Shown here: in pieces, positions 1-13,001 of the stretch
Layout of the letters: every line of letters begins with the position of its first letter
Numbering within the stretch: position 1 is the stretch's first letter
From: Dysidea avara
Taxonomy: Eukaryota; Porifera; Demospongiae; Dictyoceratida; Dysideidae
Assembly (NCBI RefSeq): GCF_963678975.1
Contig: NC_089274.1
Span: 3,646,001 to 3,710,000, forward strand
Length of the DNA: 64,000 bases
Direction of reading: 5' to 3'
The notes under the pieces: generated by a model
Database searches by the model: none
What the model was told of the DNA's origin: nothing
The model's input: only the letters and a program-made list of their open reading frames with translations
Made by a program: the position numbers and the translations under genes

Positions 1-3000
1 TTTAGACTGTCAGTAAGTGTCTATGCAATCTATTTCTAGTCGCAGATTGGACTGGTAGGATCAGTCTGGCTAATTTAGTGATGTGATCAATTGTGCTGTC
101 TGAGTGGGCATTCCTCACAAAACTGTTCTGCATATATTGAAACCAAATATGTGCAAAACTGCACTGTATGACTCATACAGTATTGTTATGTAGCAAATTG
201 GTACTGCATGAAAAATACAGTACATGGCAGCACTTGATCCTCCCACACACAGTGAGATATATTGTGTCAGGAGCTTATAAGCGCAAGCAGTGTAACACTC
301 AGGGTATAGCTGTGTTCTATCTTTTGTTAATGAAAGATGTCCTTATAAAGAGAGCAGTAATTTCCTGGGCTGTGCTTGGTTATGTTAACAGGTGCTAGCA
401 GTTAATATGCAGCCATAGAGTGTCAGTAATACTGGTAGGGTAATTAAAAGAATTATTTCAACACAGCTCTGTTTCTGGTTCTCAGTACAGCACAGAGAGC
501 TTACAAAACATATGGCTACTTAGTTCATTGTTAAGAGTTGTTCAGTCTCTTTTAGTTTACAAATAGCACACAAGTACTTAGACTCATCATGGCTTCCTTT
601 GAAGATAAACAGCTTGACGGTGATGATGCAATAAACCACTAAGTAGTAGTGAACATAGGATGAAAGCCCTACATGGACTGAGGTTTAAGTAATTAGTCAA
701 ATGTTGGAACCACTAGTATCACGCTCCTTCGCGCCTTTGGCACTTATAAGCTCCTGATTGTGTTATACCTGAATTGCATCAGTACAGCTTTACAGATAAT
801 AGACATTTACTGATAGTCTGATCACTGAAAATTGAAGCAGTTCAGGCATGCAAGATGAACGCTCTGAGCAAGAAGACCAGGAAGTACAATATAGCACTTA
901 AAGCTGCTGCTTGCTACAGATTAAGTTTGTTGCTATGACAATAAAAGGTAGCACAACGCAATGCTTAGTGTTACATGAAATACAATCCAGTATCATGGGA
1001 CTGAAAGTGTCCTGGTATCCTTTTTTATGGTAGGTAGGAAAAGCAAGTTAGGCCAGGCAAACTTGATTACTTGTTTCTCATCCACAAAAATTTGGATTTC
1101 CATGCGGGTGGGTGGGAGGTCATTTTTTATTATTCATTATTAAAGAAAATACTACAAATCAAGCTGTCTGTTACTATAAATGTTACCTAAAGCCTTTTAA
1201 GAACTAGAACTTACGTTTTACCACCGTTTTTTGAGGTGCAAGTGGCATTTGCTGTGCTGTAAAAATGATAGTCAGTCTTCTAAGCATCAAAATACATGTG
1301 CATGTGACTGATAACAGCAATAATGAAATTAGAGGCGGTGGGGTAAAAAGAGATGCGGGTGGGGATGAGAAACAATTAATCAAGTTTCATCCTAGAGTAA
1401 TACCAAGAAAGCAAATGCCATATGTATCCAAGGCAATACATTTTCTATTCAATGTATCACAGAAGGTAGAGATACTAGCCGCTCTCACAAAATGGTGCAT
1501 AGTAGGCTTGATTATAATCTGTAGTACACAAGTGCCACATATAAATATACTTAAGTTATTGTGTGAAGAGAGAAAGTGCTTTTTAAAACAAGTATGAATT
1601 ATATCTATTGGGAACAAATCTACCTTTGAGGATCTGCCTCACATTTCACAAAAACAATAAGACCTGCAGAATTAAGTAACACGCCTCTTTTTTATCTTTA
1701 GTATTATTCAAAATGGCGACTAGGTATATTAACATCATCCGGCTATGTTAAAATATACTACTAAACCAGTCCAGACTGTTATTTTTATTGGTAGGGAGTA
1801 CGGGTATTCAAACCGGACCAGGCCTTCAGAATTCTTTTTCTCCCTACCCAAGTGACAAAGTCACAAAGAGGTCTGGCCACGCGCTAAACCGCTACAGTAG
1901 CTACATACCTTAAGTTAACTGAGGACACCGGCCGCATCATGTCGATACTAAATCGTAGTCCACTGAAACTCGATCAGGCGATGTAGCTAGCTAGACATAC
2001 TTCCTCTTTCACTGGCGCCGACTGGCTTGGGTACTGGGCCGGGTATTTTACAAAAATTTGAGCCAGCGGTGCGCTTATCATCGAGACATATATAAATGTC
2101 TGTCATAAAATGGAAAGAATAGCAGATTTGGAACTCACTGAATGCCTCAATTTACACTGCAGCTACTCTTGGACAATTTAAACACTTGAATCTCATTTTA
2201 GCTAATTTTTATTTGCATGTACTGATGTTAATGTGTATGATTATATGTTATGCCGTGTGGGCATTGCTGAAAAGCAGTAGTTTTCTACTGAAGCAGTCTT
2301 CCTCCCCCCCCCCCCAAAAAAAAACTCAGTCTAGGATGACTGTCAACCATAGCTAACTGGTGGCATCATAATAATCTATGGTGGTATCAATTTTAGAAGC
2401 TGACATCTCACAAATTTATTAGCTATGCTGAAACCTTTTTTTATTTTTTTAACCCGGGCTAGATGGACTGCCCTTGCCACCACCCCCAGCACTAGGTGTT
2501 AAAGTGCTGGAAAGCTGGAAAGACCAGCAATCAAACAAGGCCACTAGACACCAAGTGACCCTCGGAGTAGGCCAGATCGATATTCGATGTTATTGGACGA
2601 TGATTCAAAGAGCGATGACCCTCAAACCATCACTGAAGATCTACGCTGAAACCTCTCCTCATTGGTTCTAGTTACTCATCATTGCAAAGCTTAGCTATTA
2701 AGTTAAGTGCTTAACACTATCACTTAGCTAATTTGCACAATCAAGTTTTACTAGGCAATGTCTGGCTTTGGAGTTTGCAGAATTATCTGGTATGAGAACT
2801 ACAGCGAGTCCACAGGGTACCATTCCTCCATCCTTACCATCCTTAAATTGTTATCCACAACGAAATGACATTTTGAGTTAACTTGTTCACTGGTTATACA
2901 AGTGATCTAGACCGCAGGAAGAGTATCTCCAAGACTAATCACTTGAGAACCCTCTCGTATTATGCATGACACCATTAAATTGAGCTTACTGTTCTGGGCC

Positions 3001-4472
3001 ACTATCTGCCATCATCATCGACATGCAACATTGTACAACACAGTGAATTTCTTTCAATCCCAAAGTCACAATGTAGGAAGCTTTTTGATGATTCCGCAGG
3101 GATTTCAGAAGAATATTTTTGGGGAGAGACTGTTTGGAATTCCAGGACAAATAATAAATTGTATTTTTATTATTTTCTTTTTTACTACTTCTTCCTTGCC
3201 ACACCCATTTTTAGTATTTGTCATACATGTGGTTGCATGCGTGAGTCCGAGGACACACCACGTTGTTCGCTCATCATTAATGCAATGGTTTTTCTTTCTA
3301 ACTAGCTAATTGTTGTTTTTTTTCCTTGGAAATATTAGCTGTGCTGTCATTTTCCTGCTGGATTGTTTGAAAGATATTCCTGTCTTGAAATCTCTGAACA
3401 ACGCTTCACTTTCAATTTTTTTTTCAATTTCAGCGTTACTTGTTTTCTCCGTCAAAAAATTTGGAGTAAGTTGAAAAACAATCTGGATCATGCCGGGATA
3501 TTCCACCCAGACCATGTACATGTACGTATAAAAGATTTTTCCTAAGCAATCAAGTTGATAGCGGCCAGAATCAGTATTAAAACCTTTGACTGTGACCACA
3601 TTATAGTATTTTACTGCAGAAATTACCTTACTATGTATGCATGGTATTAATGGTACACGATGCTCTTTCCGAGTTTTTTGACCCAGCAGGTAAATTTTCA
3701 GGGTTCTTTGTCATCCAGGGGTTATGTTGGGGTCGCACAAGGCTCTATATCTTATTAACTTTGCTTAATGTCATACCTTTATCTGATGCTTGCCGATGAC
3801 ACTGGGTTACTTTTAGTCACAGTGACCTTTAATCTTCAAGCTGATACTCAGGGTGTTTCTGTTTGGTTAATAGATATTAAGTTAGTTAAATCACTAGCTA
3901 TGTGTACGTTGATTGGCTCTCATCAAAGAATTATACCTGTTTTTAATGGTATCTGCTCTCAAAAACAGACAGGTCAGTCTTAGCCAATTAGTTGCATAAA
4001 GTTTTCTTTTAATTTTTGGAACTACATGAGTGCAATTAATAATCCACATGAAAGTCTTATGTATGCATAGATATAGACTATTCTGATCTCCATCCAATAC
4101 TCAGTGTGTGCATAGACTAGAAATAATTAATATTTTTTTATCATCATTGTCATCTTCTAACACATCAAGTCTGAACATATATAACCTTAGTAGAAAGTTG
4201 AACTTATACCATACAACTTTTTAAAAATATTGTGTAATGTTTCCACTACCTATTTTCAGGGCCAGACTGTTTTTCTATACTAGTAATGTTACTGGCCATG
4301 CTGGGAGGAATCCAGACAGACTAGTATTAACAAAATTTAATTGTGGCTAAAGAACAATGCACATCAGGGAGTTCTGATATGAAATTACCTGCCTGCTGCA
4401 CTGCAACTGTCAGTTACCGGTAATTTAAATCCTTACTGTTGTTCTATTCTAATGTGCTGTTTTTCTTGTATG
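1..4472. other. Gene-free AT-rich stretch
   Basis: I see no recognisable gene, RNA or complete mobile element here. Open frames are short and match no family I know. A somewhat GC-richer patch at about 1,700-2,100 contains an ATGGCGAC start-like context at about 1,713, quickly followed by a GTATAT donor-like site. It could be a promoter or first exon, but nothing confirms this. Confidence 0.5.
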
Positions 4473-4492
4473 TGTGTGTGTTTGTGTGTGTC

Positions 4493-4551
<59 letters not shown>

Positions 4552-4573
4552 GTGTGTGTCAGGTGTGTGTGTC

Positions 4574-4631
<58 letters not shown>

Positions 4632-4766
4632 ATGTTTGTGCGTGTGTTTGTGTGTGTGTCAGGTGTGTGTGTGTGTGCGTGTGTGTTTTTGTGTGTGTTT
4701 GTGTGTGCGTCAGGTGTGTGTGTTAGGTGTGTGTGTGTTAGGTGTGTGTGTGTTAGGTGTGTGTGT

Positions 4767-4813
<47 letters not shown>

Positions 4814-4822
4814 ATCAGGTGT
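4473..4822. repeat. (GT)n microsatellite with TCAGG/TTAGG interruptions
   Basis: About 350 bp of nearly pure GT dinucleotide on the + strand, broken at intervals by CAGG, then by several TTAGG steps spaced 10-14 bp apart at about 4,720-4,770, and closed by GCATCAGG. The Cys-Val open frames across it are an artefact of the TGTGTG repeat. Confidence 0.97.
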
Positions 4823-6473
4823 GTGTTGTACTATATTGATAGTCATGTCATAGCTAGGATACAGCTGAAGAGCAGTCTCTCTTCGTTAATGCTGTTTTTC
4901 CTCATAATAAACACAAGGGACAGGTTTCCGATTTTCTGTTGCATGCGCAGGAGGATCTGGGAGCATGCTTCTCCAGAAAATTCTGAATTCTGATATTGAA
5001 TCTGGTAATAATTTTCACCAAAATATCTTTATCTGAAGTTTGAAGCATACAGCAGACATGAATGTCATTCTGGGAATCTATAGGGTCATGCTCCCAGGAA
5101 AAACTTCAACTGTAGGTCTTAGATATGCTACATTTACTGTGCTGGTACAGGTAAACTAAGTAACTTTTAAATGTGACTGTTCTATTAGGGTAGTTGACAG
5201 TTCTATTAGAGTATTTGATCTGAACCCACCTTTGCAAATCAGTGCAAAATCAATTTGACTAGAAACCCCCCCCCAGACATCCACCCCTGAAACAATTCTT
5301 CAGCTTATTGTACATTCATGCAGAATAGGGTATTAGCAGCAACTACATACTCCGAGCTTTAAAGTATGCACACATGCATGTTGTAAGAGTACCTATAGAT
5401 GGCTGTACAGATAACTTTAGAGATGTGCATGCATGCATACACTTCAAATGGTACATGTTTCAAGATTTATGTATCTTAAAGCCCAGACCACTCAAAAAGC
5501 ATTATTCCGATAATTTAAAACCTGTACTGTACATTAGCATGATACTTAAATCTCTACCATTTGATTATATTAATATTCATACTGACAGTATTATACTTCC
5601 TGGTATAGGTCATAGTCACTTTAGAAGTATGATCTACATACTAGGTCTCCTGCCTGGTGCAATGGGTATCCCCTTCCCAAATCCTAGCTGATCTGCTTGT
5701 GTACCTGAGGCCATACAATGAGCTTGTGTGTTATACGTACTTTAACTAATAGTTTATACCTTTGTGTAGTGCATGCCCAGAAATCAAGCCTCTAATTAAT
5801 ATTTTATTTATGCTCAAATTTTTACTTTTAAATCAAAATTATATGATTGTTTTATTAGAATGTATCATACTTCTTGAACTGAATTACAATTAGGGAAAGT
5901 GACTGCTCTATTAGAGTGTATTAATCATAATTCCTATAGGAGGCTATAAGTATAATACTGAGCAGTGGCTATTCTTTGCCAGCATCACAAATCAAATCTG
6001 ATTAGACCTTGCACCCAGTAAGCATAATTTATTGCCATAAGCAGCCCCCAGTTTTGTATACAAAAACTATAGCTATAGTTATATACCAAAACTATAGCTA
6101 TAGTTATTCATTGTTTCATATAATGTATCTAGAGCTGTGCCCAGATCCCCTATCTATATACAACAATGGTGCATCTCCCCTTTTCAAACCCTAAATCTGC
6201 CCCTGTTTTACAATAAAGTACCGTTAATCTCAGCAATCCCTTTTTATTGTATTTTGTGGCTGTTTTCAGCAATCTCTATACTATGATTAAATTTTGTTCA
6301 TGTAGTTTGCATACCATTCCAATTTATCTTTTGTTTCATTATCATTATATTTTACATCTAAATAGCTTATGTCTTCTGCTATAGTACACTGACAGACCAT
6401 ACATTTATATAGGAGAGCATGCAGTATATACATTCTTTACGTAGCTGAACATCATGTAAGGAGCTATTACTCT
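4823..6473. other. Gene-free stretch with short direct repeats
   Basis: No gene recognised. It contains three copies of the dispersed 20 nt motif (listed separately) and a short direct duplication at about 6,060-6,105, where a block around ACTATAGCTATAGTTAT occurs twice. Confidence 0.5.
5173..5213 (+). repeat. Paired copies of dispersed 20 nt motif
   Basis: Two motif copies in the same orientation, 5173-5192 (GTGACTGTTCTATTAGGGTA) and 5194-5213 (TTGACAGTTCTATTAGAGTA). A third, GTGACTGCTCTATTAGAGTG, lies at 5899-5918. They match motifs at 8.3, 11.5, 13.0, 32.6, 50.6, 51.2 and 55.2-55.9 kb. Confidence 0.75.
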
Positions 6474-6984
6474 CAATGTTGGGGGTAATGCATTACATAT
6501 GTAACGCATATGTAATAATTGTTACTTTTGTGGTAACAAAGTAATATAATGAAATATACTATTAAAACAGGTAATATAACTCAAGTTACTTTATTTACAA
6601 ATGTAACGCGTTACATAAGTAATGAAGTTACTGTAACGAGTCAAATAGTACAAAATATTATTACTACAAGTAACGAAGTTACTAACTAGTTTTGTTTGTA
6701 ATACACTGCGCAATGCCTAGCCACAAAGCCTACTGAATGAAGCTTATTCACCAGCTTCTTATGTATAACCAAGATTTGCACATTGTCCAACAACGTATCA
6801 TGTCACATGATAAGGTGGTAGTTTCACACGTGACAGATTAAGGTTGTGGACACAAAGTAATATAATATTATTATAGTTACTTTATTATATGCATGGATAA
6901 TATGTAACTGTAACTAAACAGTTTAGTTGCAAGTAATATGTAATATATAACGAGTTACTTTTAAAAGTAATTGTTCCAACACTG
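6474..6984. mobile_element. hAT-type MITE, CAGTGTTGGG family, with 8 bp TSD
   Basis: The element starts CAATGTTGGGGG and ends CCAACACTG. It is flanked on both sides by ATTACTCT (6466-6473 and 6985-6992), an exact 8 bp target duplication as expected of hAT elements. The interior is AT-rich with many GTTACTTT-like steps and has no transposase. It is a diverged relative, in opposite orientation, of the element at 52,305-52,793: both share the core around AAGATTTGCACATTGTCCAA or its complement. Confidence 0.88.
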
Positions 6985-9900
6985 ATTACTCTACAGTTTG
7001 GTCTTCAATGCTGATCACATGAATCATTGAGACTTGACTTATATACCCTAGAATGTGGACACAATCATAATTATAAAGCTACCTTCATGCAAAAAATGCA
7101 TGTAATTAACATCTCCCTGCAGACATCAGAAATTATATTACTAGTGCATGATAACTGCAGAGCTATTGATAGGTATTAAGTTATAGCTAGAGACTAACTA
7201 TGAGGATCTTCATGGACCAGGTTTTTAAAACCAGAATATCTGAGTTGGTATTTATCTGACTTAGAAAATGGTGTGAGTGCATTGTATTTATACTATTAGG
7301 TAATAGATTCATTGTGGGTTGAGTATAACATCATGATGTCATCATAATCATCTTGCACAAAATGTAAACCCACAATCACTTTCTCTATAAAAGAGTAATG
7401 CACAACGGATATTCTTCCTTTGGGCTGAAAAATTGCACGGAGCAGCATTGCAGATCACATGATCAACACATTAGTGATCATTAATGAGGCGTGTTGACTC
7501 CTTTAACTGATTGGAGGTACGCAGATACCTATCTACTAACTTATCAATTGAAAGTGTATGCATAAAGTAATAAAACCACAAACCAATTCAATCTAGAAAA
7601 TGTTAGGAGGTTTATTGGCCCCAGTACCTTATAATCAGCTACACAAAATTGCTATATATATATATATATATATGTATGCAATATCCTGATTCAGAGCAAT
7701 TTATCACTCCTACAGAATGCTTACCTCCATGCAGGGACATTTAATGCAATGCTTTAAAAGTCTTTACTCATTGTATATGGAGCGTTCTTGAAGCATTTCA
7801 CTCACATAAGTCTGGACAGACATACAAACACACAGGTACAAAACACATGACTTTATTTAAGCTACTTTCAGGAAACCAGATGTTCACCCTATTGATTGGC
7901 TGTGCCTGGGTACACACCCAAAAAATTATTTTGAAATTACGAGATTAATGATAATGACCTAGTTGTTGGTCACAAATGGATATACCACTCCATAGTTCAC
8001 TCTTAAAGATGGTAATAATTATGTGACATCTTAGGAAAATAAAAGATTCAGCATTGATTCTCCAGGAAAGTAAAGATGGTTATTATCAACATATTTGCTG
8101 AGCATACTATACATAAGTTTGGAAATTTAGGGATGAAATCGGGTAGGAGCTGATATGGGGAGGGGCATACCCAGATGCAAGTAGTAGGGAGAAGGTCACT
8201 AGCTATAGTGTTAAATGTAGACTAATTTACAGTGAGATGCTCAAATGCCATTATTACAATTCAATTGCTTGTATATATTTAAACATTAGTGACAGTGTTG
8301 ATTTAGTTGGGTAGCAAGATGTATACAGTAGCATTGTAGTGACTGTACTATTAGGGTAGTTGACTGCCTTTTGCATTTACCTGGGGAGAATTTTACACCT
8401 GCCTTGATGAAAATAACACACAGTTTCTCTGTACATGAATAGCAGTATTGTGCATACAAAGTAGCCTTTAAAGAGCTACACCTTGAAAGTAGAGGGTGAA
8501 TTCCCTATTTTAAACTCGCCTTTGGAGTTATGCTACAAAGCAGCATTCCATAGGCCTGCACACAAATTTAAGGTCTCTATTGTTTCAGACAATAATGTAC
8601 TTTGTTTTTAAAAGTTTGGGAAAATAAGGAGACTATGCTGTTATCAGACTGATACTCTAAGATGTAAAGTTTTTTACTAATGACATTGCACATGTTAAAT
8701 GATAAGCCATCTTTGTGATGGACAGATGAAAATATACCAGTATGCAATACATGGATCATATAGGAGTCTGTGATTAATGTGGCACAGTTAGATGAGCAGT
8801 TTTGAAAATAGCTGTATTCTAAACTATAGATGGTTTGTACACATGATATAGTTATGAATTTGACCACTGATCTCCTTACTATATAGTACTGTCTGCATCA
8901 TTGCTATGTAACCACTGCCTGTGGTACCAATGGCTTGTGCAAAGTTGTCCCTACACCATAATAGGAACAGGGGAATTGTGACAATGCTTCACCATCACCA
9001 AATCTTCCAATCTAAGATCAAGTGTCAAAAATCATTTACTCTATAATGCAGTGACACTTCATGACTGTAAATTTCACTTAGATAGTATATACAGTATATC
9101 CTCTTGCGACATGCCTCGATAATCTTTTAAACTACAGCAATTTTTGTGGTTCTTGCAATTGGGTACATTACCACTGAGCTGTCAACCCTTTGCATGAGAA
9201 AGAATTCTCTGTATAGTTATTTATTGCTCTGTTTTCTTACTCTGTTCAATAACGTGTGGGATGAGATTTAGATAATAACAAAAGCTCCCACATATTTATA
9301 GCTATCGTAATGGTATAAGTGCCTATAGCAGTATAGTGTGTCTGTAGCATTGGTATAAGTGCCTGTCAAAAATTAATACATAAAAAATCAAACACATGCA
9401 GTCATTATTACCTAATATCTGTTTATAAAACCACTTAATGCAATGAAGTATACTTCCCTAGTAATCTTTATGCCAATTTAGCTTTGAAAACATGCATCAT
9501 TTTGGAAACTTAAAACTTTTGCTGACATTGAATGGAGTCTCTTCTATTTCATTGTCTATGTAAATAGCTGGTCCTTTGTCCAGTGCTACCCTTTATTTGA
9601 CTTATTCTTGTTGAATTCTTTCTACAGCTGCAGTATTATATCAATGGATTTCCAATTCTATGCAACAAGAGTATGTGTTGCTTCCTATAGTAATGATTAC
9701 TATTTCCAATAACTCCTTATATAGGTAAGTCTTTGTTTTTAAGAATATGGTAACAATGAATTCACTAGCAGAACAATACATGCTCATCCAAGATTAGCAG
9801 AATTGGTATCTGTGGCAAAGTTCTAGATTCAATTCCTAGGTTGAGACTATACTAATGTTTTCTTGAGCAACTAACTTCTTTTCATTGCTCCAACCTGTCC

Positions 9901-10253
9901 CAGCTGTATATAAAACTGGTGGACATTTTATATCACTTGACAGAGTATAGCTGAAAAACAGCATTTCCTTGGTTGTCTTCCCTGGATACTAGCCGTAAAC
10001 ACAAAACTTGTTTATTCTGGTCACTTTGGACTAAACGCTTATGCTATTTTAAGCAGGTGGCTACATTAAAATAGAGACTGCATGGCCTTTTGAAGCTGGT
10101 GGCTATAGCTTTCATAGTGGTCTTGTCTTATTGCATGCATGCACTGAATGACATACAAATGTGTGGAGGCATGCGGTTTTAGACTGGTGATATAATTATC
10201 TACTACACCACACATCCTTGTCACATAAACATTCATGCAGGCTTGTATATGAT
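6985..10253. other. Gene-free stretch
   Basis: No gene recognised. It includes a (TA)10 run at 7,653-7,672, one dispersed-motif copy at 8,339-8,358 (GTGACTGTACTATTAGGGTA), and a tRNA B-box-like string (GATTCAATTCC) near 9,830 that is too degenerate to call. Confidence 0.5.
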
Positions 10254-11082
10254 TATCCACCCCAAAAACACCTTTGCTGTAAAAAAAGGCACGTCCATGA
10301 AACTACAAGTACTTGTAAAACAGCTCTGTAATTGTAGAGAAAGACCTCATGAGAGTAAAAACAACTGGCAACTCAAAGAGCTGATATCTGGAGCAACCAA
10401 GAATAAATCTTATCATACAACTAACTGCCATGCATTGGCTGTAAAATAGGTGCACCCATCAAAGTGAAAGTAACTGGCAACTGAAACAGCTGATATCTGA
10501 AGCAGCCAAGAATGAATGTTGACATACAATCAATTGCAATTAGCAAAAATTTAACATTGAACCTTTATCATTCAGCTGTGTTCTATATTCACTGTATATA
10601 GCTGCATCCTAAATTAATTTCTTTTAGCTCTAATTGGCTGGTAATTTGGCCACCTTTTTTGCTCTGTACACTATTATAAAAGGCGGCCAAATTACCAGCC
10701 AATTAGAGCTAAAAGAAATTAATTTAGGATGCAGCTATATACAGTGAATATAGAACACAGCTGAATGATAAATGTTCAATGTTAAATTCTTGTTAATTGC
10801 AATTGATTGTATGTCAACATTCATTCTTGGCTGCTTCAGATATCAGCTGTTTCAGTTGCCAGTTACTTTCACTTTGATGGGTGCACCTATTTTACAGCCA
10901 ATGCATGGCAGTTAGTTGTATGATAAGATTTATTCTTGGCCGCTCCAGATATCAGCTCTTTGAGTTGCCAGTTGTTTTTACTCTCATGAGGTCTTTCTCT
11001 ACAATTACTGAGCTGTTTTACAAGTACTTGTAGTTTCATGGACGCACCTTTTTTTACAGCAAAGGTGTTTTTGGGGTGGATA
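10254..11082. repeat. Long near-perfect palindrome (~405 bp arms, ~20 nt spacer)
   Basis: The left arm runs from TATCCACCCC at 10,254 to GGCCACCTTTT at about 10,657. The right arm is its reverse complement, from AAAAGGCGGCC at about 10,678 to GGGGTGGATA at 11,082. The centre is GCTCTGTACACTATTAT. The arms differ by only a few substitutions and 1-2 base indels. No transposase and no clear target duplication are visible. It could be a foldback element or a head-to-head duplication. The mirror-image short reading frames in both arms come from the symmetry. Confidence 0.95.
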
Positions 11083-11287
11083 TCACTCATTTTTACAGTG
11101 ATAGGCTCACTGATGGAACAGCAACTTGGTACAAATTGATATTTGGAAATGAGCAAGTAAAATGTATAATAAAAAATATTTTGGGATGCACCTGTTGATT
11201 ATTTTCATCTTTTTACAGTGTTATAAAGGCATGGACATGGATAACTATTGACTGTTTTATTATACCAGAAGTATGAATTTGAATATA

Positions 11288-11640
11288 CTGACTTTTCTAT
11301 AGAGTAGATCTATCTTTAGAATGTGATATTCTTTTACTACAGTATTTACAATATCTCATATCTGCGTGAGGTAAATGCTTCAGACACCTTATGCTCAAAT
11401 GTTTGTATAATTGTCAAGTGCCTAATCAAACAGTTCAAATTTTCTACACAGCTAGCTTTTGACTGTTCTATTAGAGTAGATTTATCTTTATTGTAACATT
11501 CAATACAGTATCTCACATCTGTAGTAAATTAATCATACTTCAGGCACCTTATGCATGCTCAAAATTAAGCTAGCATAATTAGCAAGTCATGGGTGTCTAA
11601 ATAGTTCATGGTGTTCTTATATTGTGTTGCTGGATTCACA
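11288..11640 (+). repeat. Diverged tandem duplication (~175 bp unit) carrying the dispersed motif
   Basis: Two successive blocks share order and wording. Each begins with the motif (degenerate at 11,288; TTGACTGTTCTATTAGAGTA at 11,459-11,478), then GTAGAT.TATCTTTA, a CAGTAT..CA.ATCTCA.ATCTG segment, and CAG.CACCTTATGC.TGCTCAAA. This shows the motif has been copied as part of a longer unit at least once. Confidence 0.65.
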
Positions 11641-11875
11641 ATTACTGAAGGCTTGGGGATTTTCTAGGTCACATTATAGAAGATGTAGAGGCTGAAGGTA
11701 AAGCAATAAGGCATCAGATAATTCAGCAATAAAACTTAGCTATAGAGCTACCTCATGCACATTTCTCATAGTACTTGGATGTGTATATATCGAACAAACA
11801 AATGTAATAATATAGATTGCATGGATACACAACTTGAATGATACCTAAAATAATATTTATTTTTACTATAGAGAG

Positions 11876-12186
11876 TAGGGCTCAAACAAATATTCTATTA
11901 TTCGAATATTCGGAGAATATTCGAATACCATTTCTGGTATTCGAATATTCGTTTCAAAGGAAATATATAACATCAGTGGTAGAGTACATGGAAATTCGTG
12001 ATCCTACATAAGCATATCTATGACATAAGTGATCAAATCATGTTGATTCTGAATTGTATTAAAGAGACATCTTGTACAGCCGCAGGATTATTGATATCTC
12101 ATCCATATCAATGTTGAAAAAGAATATTCGGTAGTTGTGAATAAAGAATATTCGAATAGTAAAAACCACTATTTGTTTGAGCCCTA
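11876..12186. mobile_element. hAT-type MITE with 17 bp TIR and 8 bp TSD
   Basis: The terminal inverted repeats are exact over 17 bp (TAGGGCTCAAACAAATA and its complement). The flanks are ATAGAGAG at 11,868-11,875 and 12,187-12,194, an exact 8 bp target duplication. The interior is rich in GAATATTCG palindromes and has no coding capacity. The TAGGG start and 8 bp duplication place it with hAT elements. Confidence 0.9.
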
Positions 12187-12539
12187 ATAGAGAGTCCTTA
12201 AATAATTAAGTAATAAATTATTTTCATATAACCATTTGTAACATTGTGGTCACAGCTTCAGGATTGGAGTAGCAGAGAAAGGATTAGAGGACTCATGATC
12301 AATCATCAAGACCTGGGGAGATGGAAACAGTACTGTATACCCAAAGGACATCAGAATATAGTATATGCAACCAGTGTATGAGACCACAGCCTTGATCACC
12401 ACTGAAATTAAACAAACTTTCAAACCAGCTTGATGTAGCAATCAACTTAAAACTAAAAGTTGCAGTACTTATACTTTGCTGAGGGAACATGCCCCCATAC
12501 AGACTCCCTTGCCCATTCAGCAGAATAATAAGCCACCTT

Positions 12540-12775
12540 ATCGTCATTGCATGTTTATATTTATATCAAATACTGTGCGAACCTCCCAAAGTGGAGTATC
12601 TATATCCACAGATACAAACAATTGCACAAAATTTATACAGCAGCTAGGTTAATACAAAAATATTTCAATACTCTCTTCTTAAAATCTTCTAAATTTGTTG
12701 CTTCAATAACTGTAACTGGTAAACTGTTCCATATTTTAAGAGTTGAGGAGAAAAGGATAAACATCAAGGTGAGCT
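12540..12775 (-). pseudogene. LINE reverse-transcriptase C-terminal tail fragment
   Basis: On the minus strand the conceptual protein ends with the signature tail of LINE polymerases: a phenylalanine-rich start, then IWNSLPVTVIEATNLEDFKK and a short end. This is the region after the reverse-transcriptase thumb, seen in many animal non-LTR elements. Only about 45 residues are present, so it is a 5'-truncated or decayed insertion. Confidence 0.6.
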
Positions 12776-12954
12776 TGCAACAGGGGCGGCGGAGCAGGCC
12801 AAAGGGTGAGGGGGCCAGGCCAACTTTAAGTTGAAGACCAAAAAAAAAGGTCACGGCCTGCTGACAATAGCTGCTCTCCGCCAATTATATCTCCTTATTT
12901 ATAACTATACACATACATAGCTAAGTAGCTTGCTACACTGCTTCTCTGGATGCT

Positions 12955-13001
12955 GTGACTGCTCTATCAGAGTATCCATTCCTGACTGTTCTATTAGAGT
13001 A
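12955..13001 (+). repeat. Paired copies of dispersed 20 nt motif
   Basis: GTGACTGCTCTATCAGAGTA at 12,955-12,974 is followed by TGACTGTTCTATTAGAGTA at 12,983-13,001, in the same orientation and with a short spacer, as at 5.17 kb. Confidence 0.75.

Noticed and set aside
2474-2671. 65-codon frame starting with a proline run
   Set aside because: No homology I recognise, no neighbouring exon signals, and a length expected by chance.
4439-4839. Several overlapping Cys/Val open frames
   Set aside because: They are translations of the GT repeat in three frames, not genes.
5374-5691. 105-codon frame
   Set aside because: AT-driven composition without conserved motifs. No evidence of coding beyond length.
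10243-11156. Two similar small proteins on opposite strands
   Set aside because: They mirror each other because they lie in the two arms of the palindrome. No family match.
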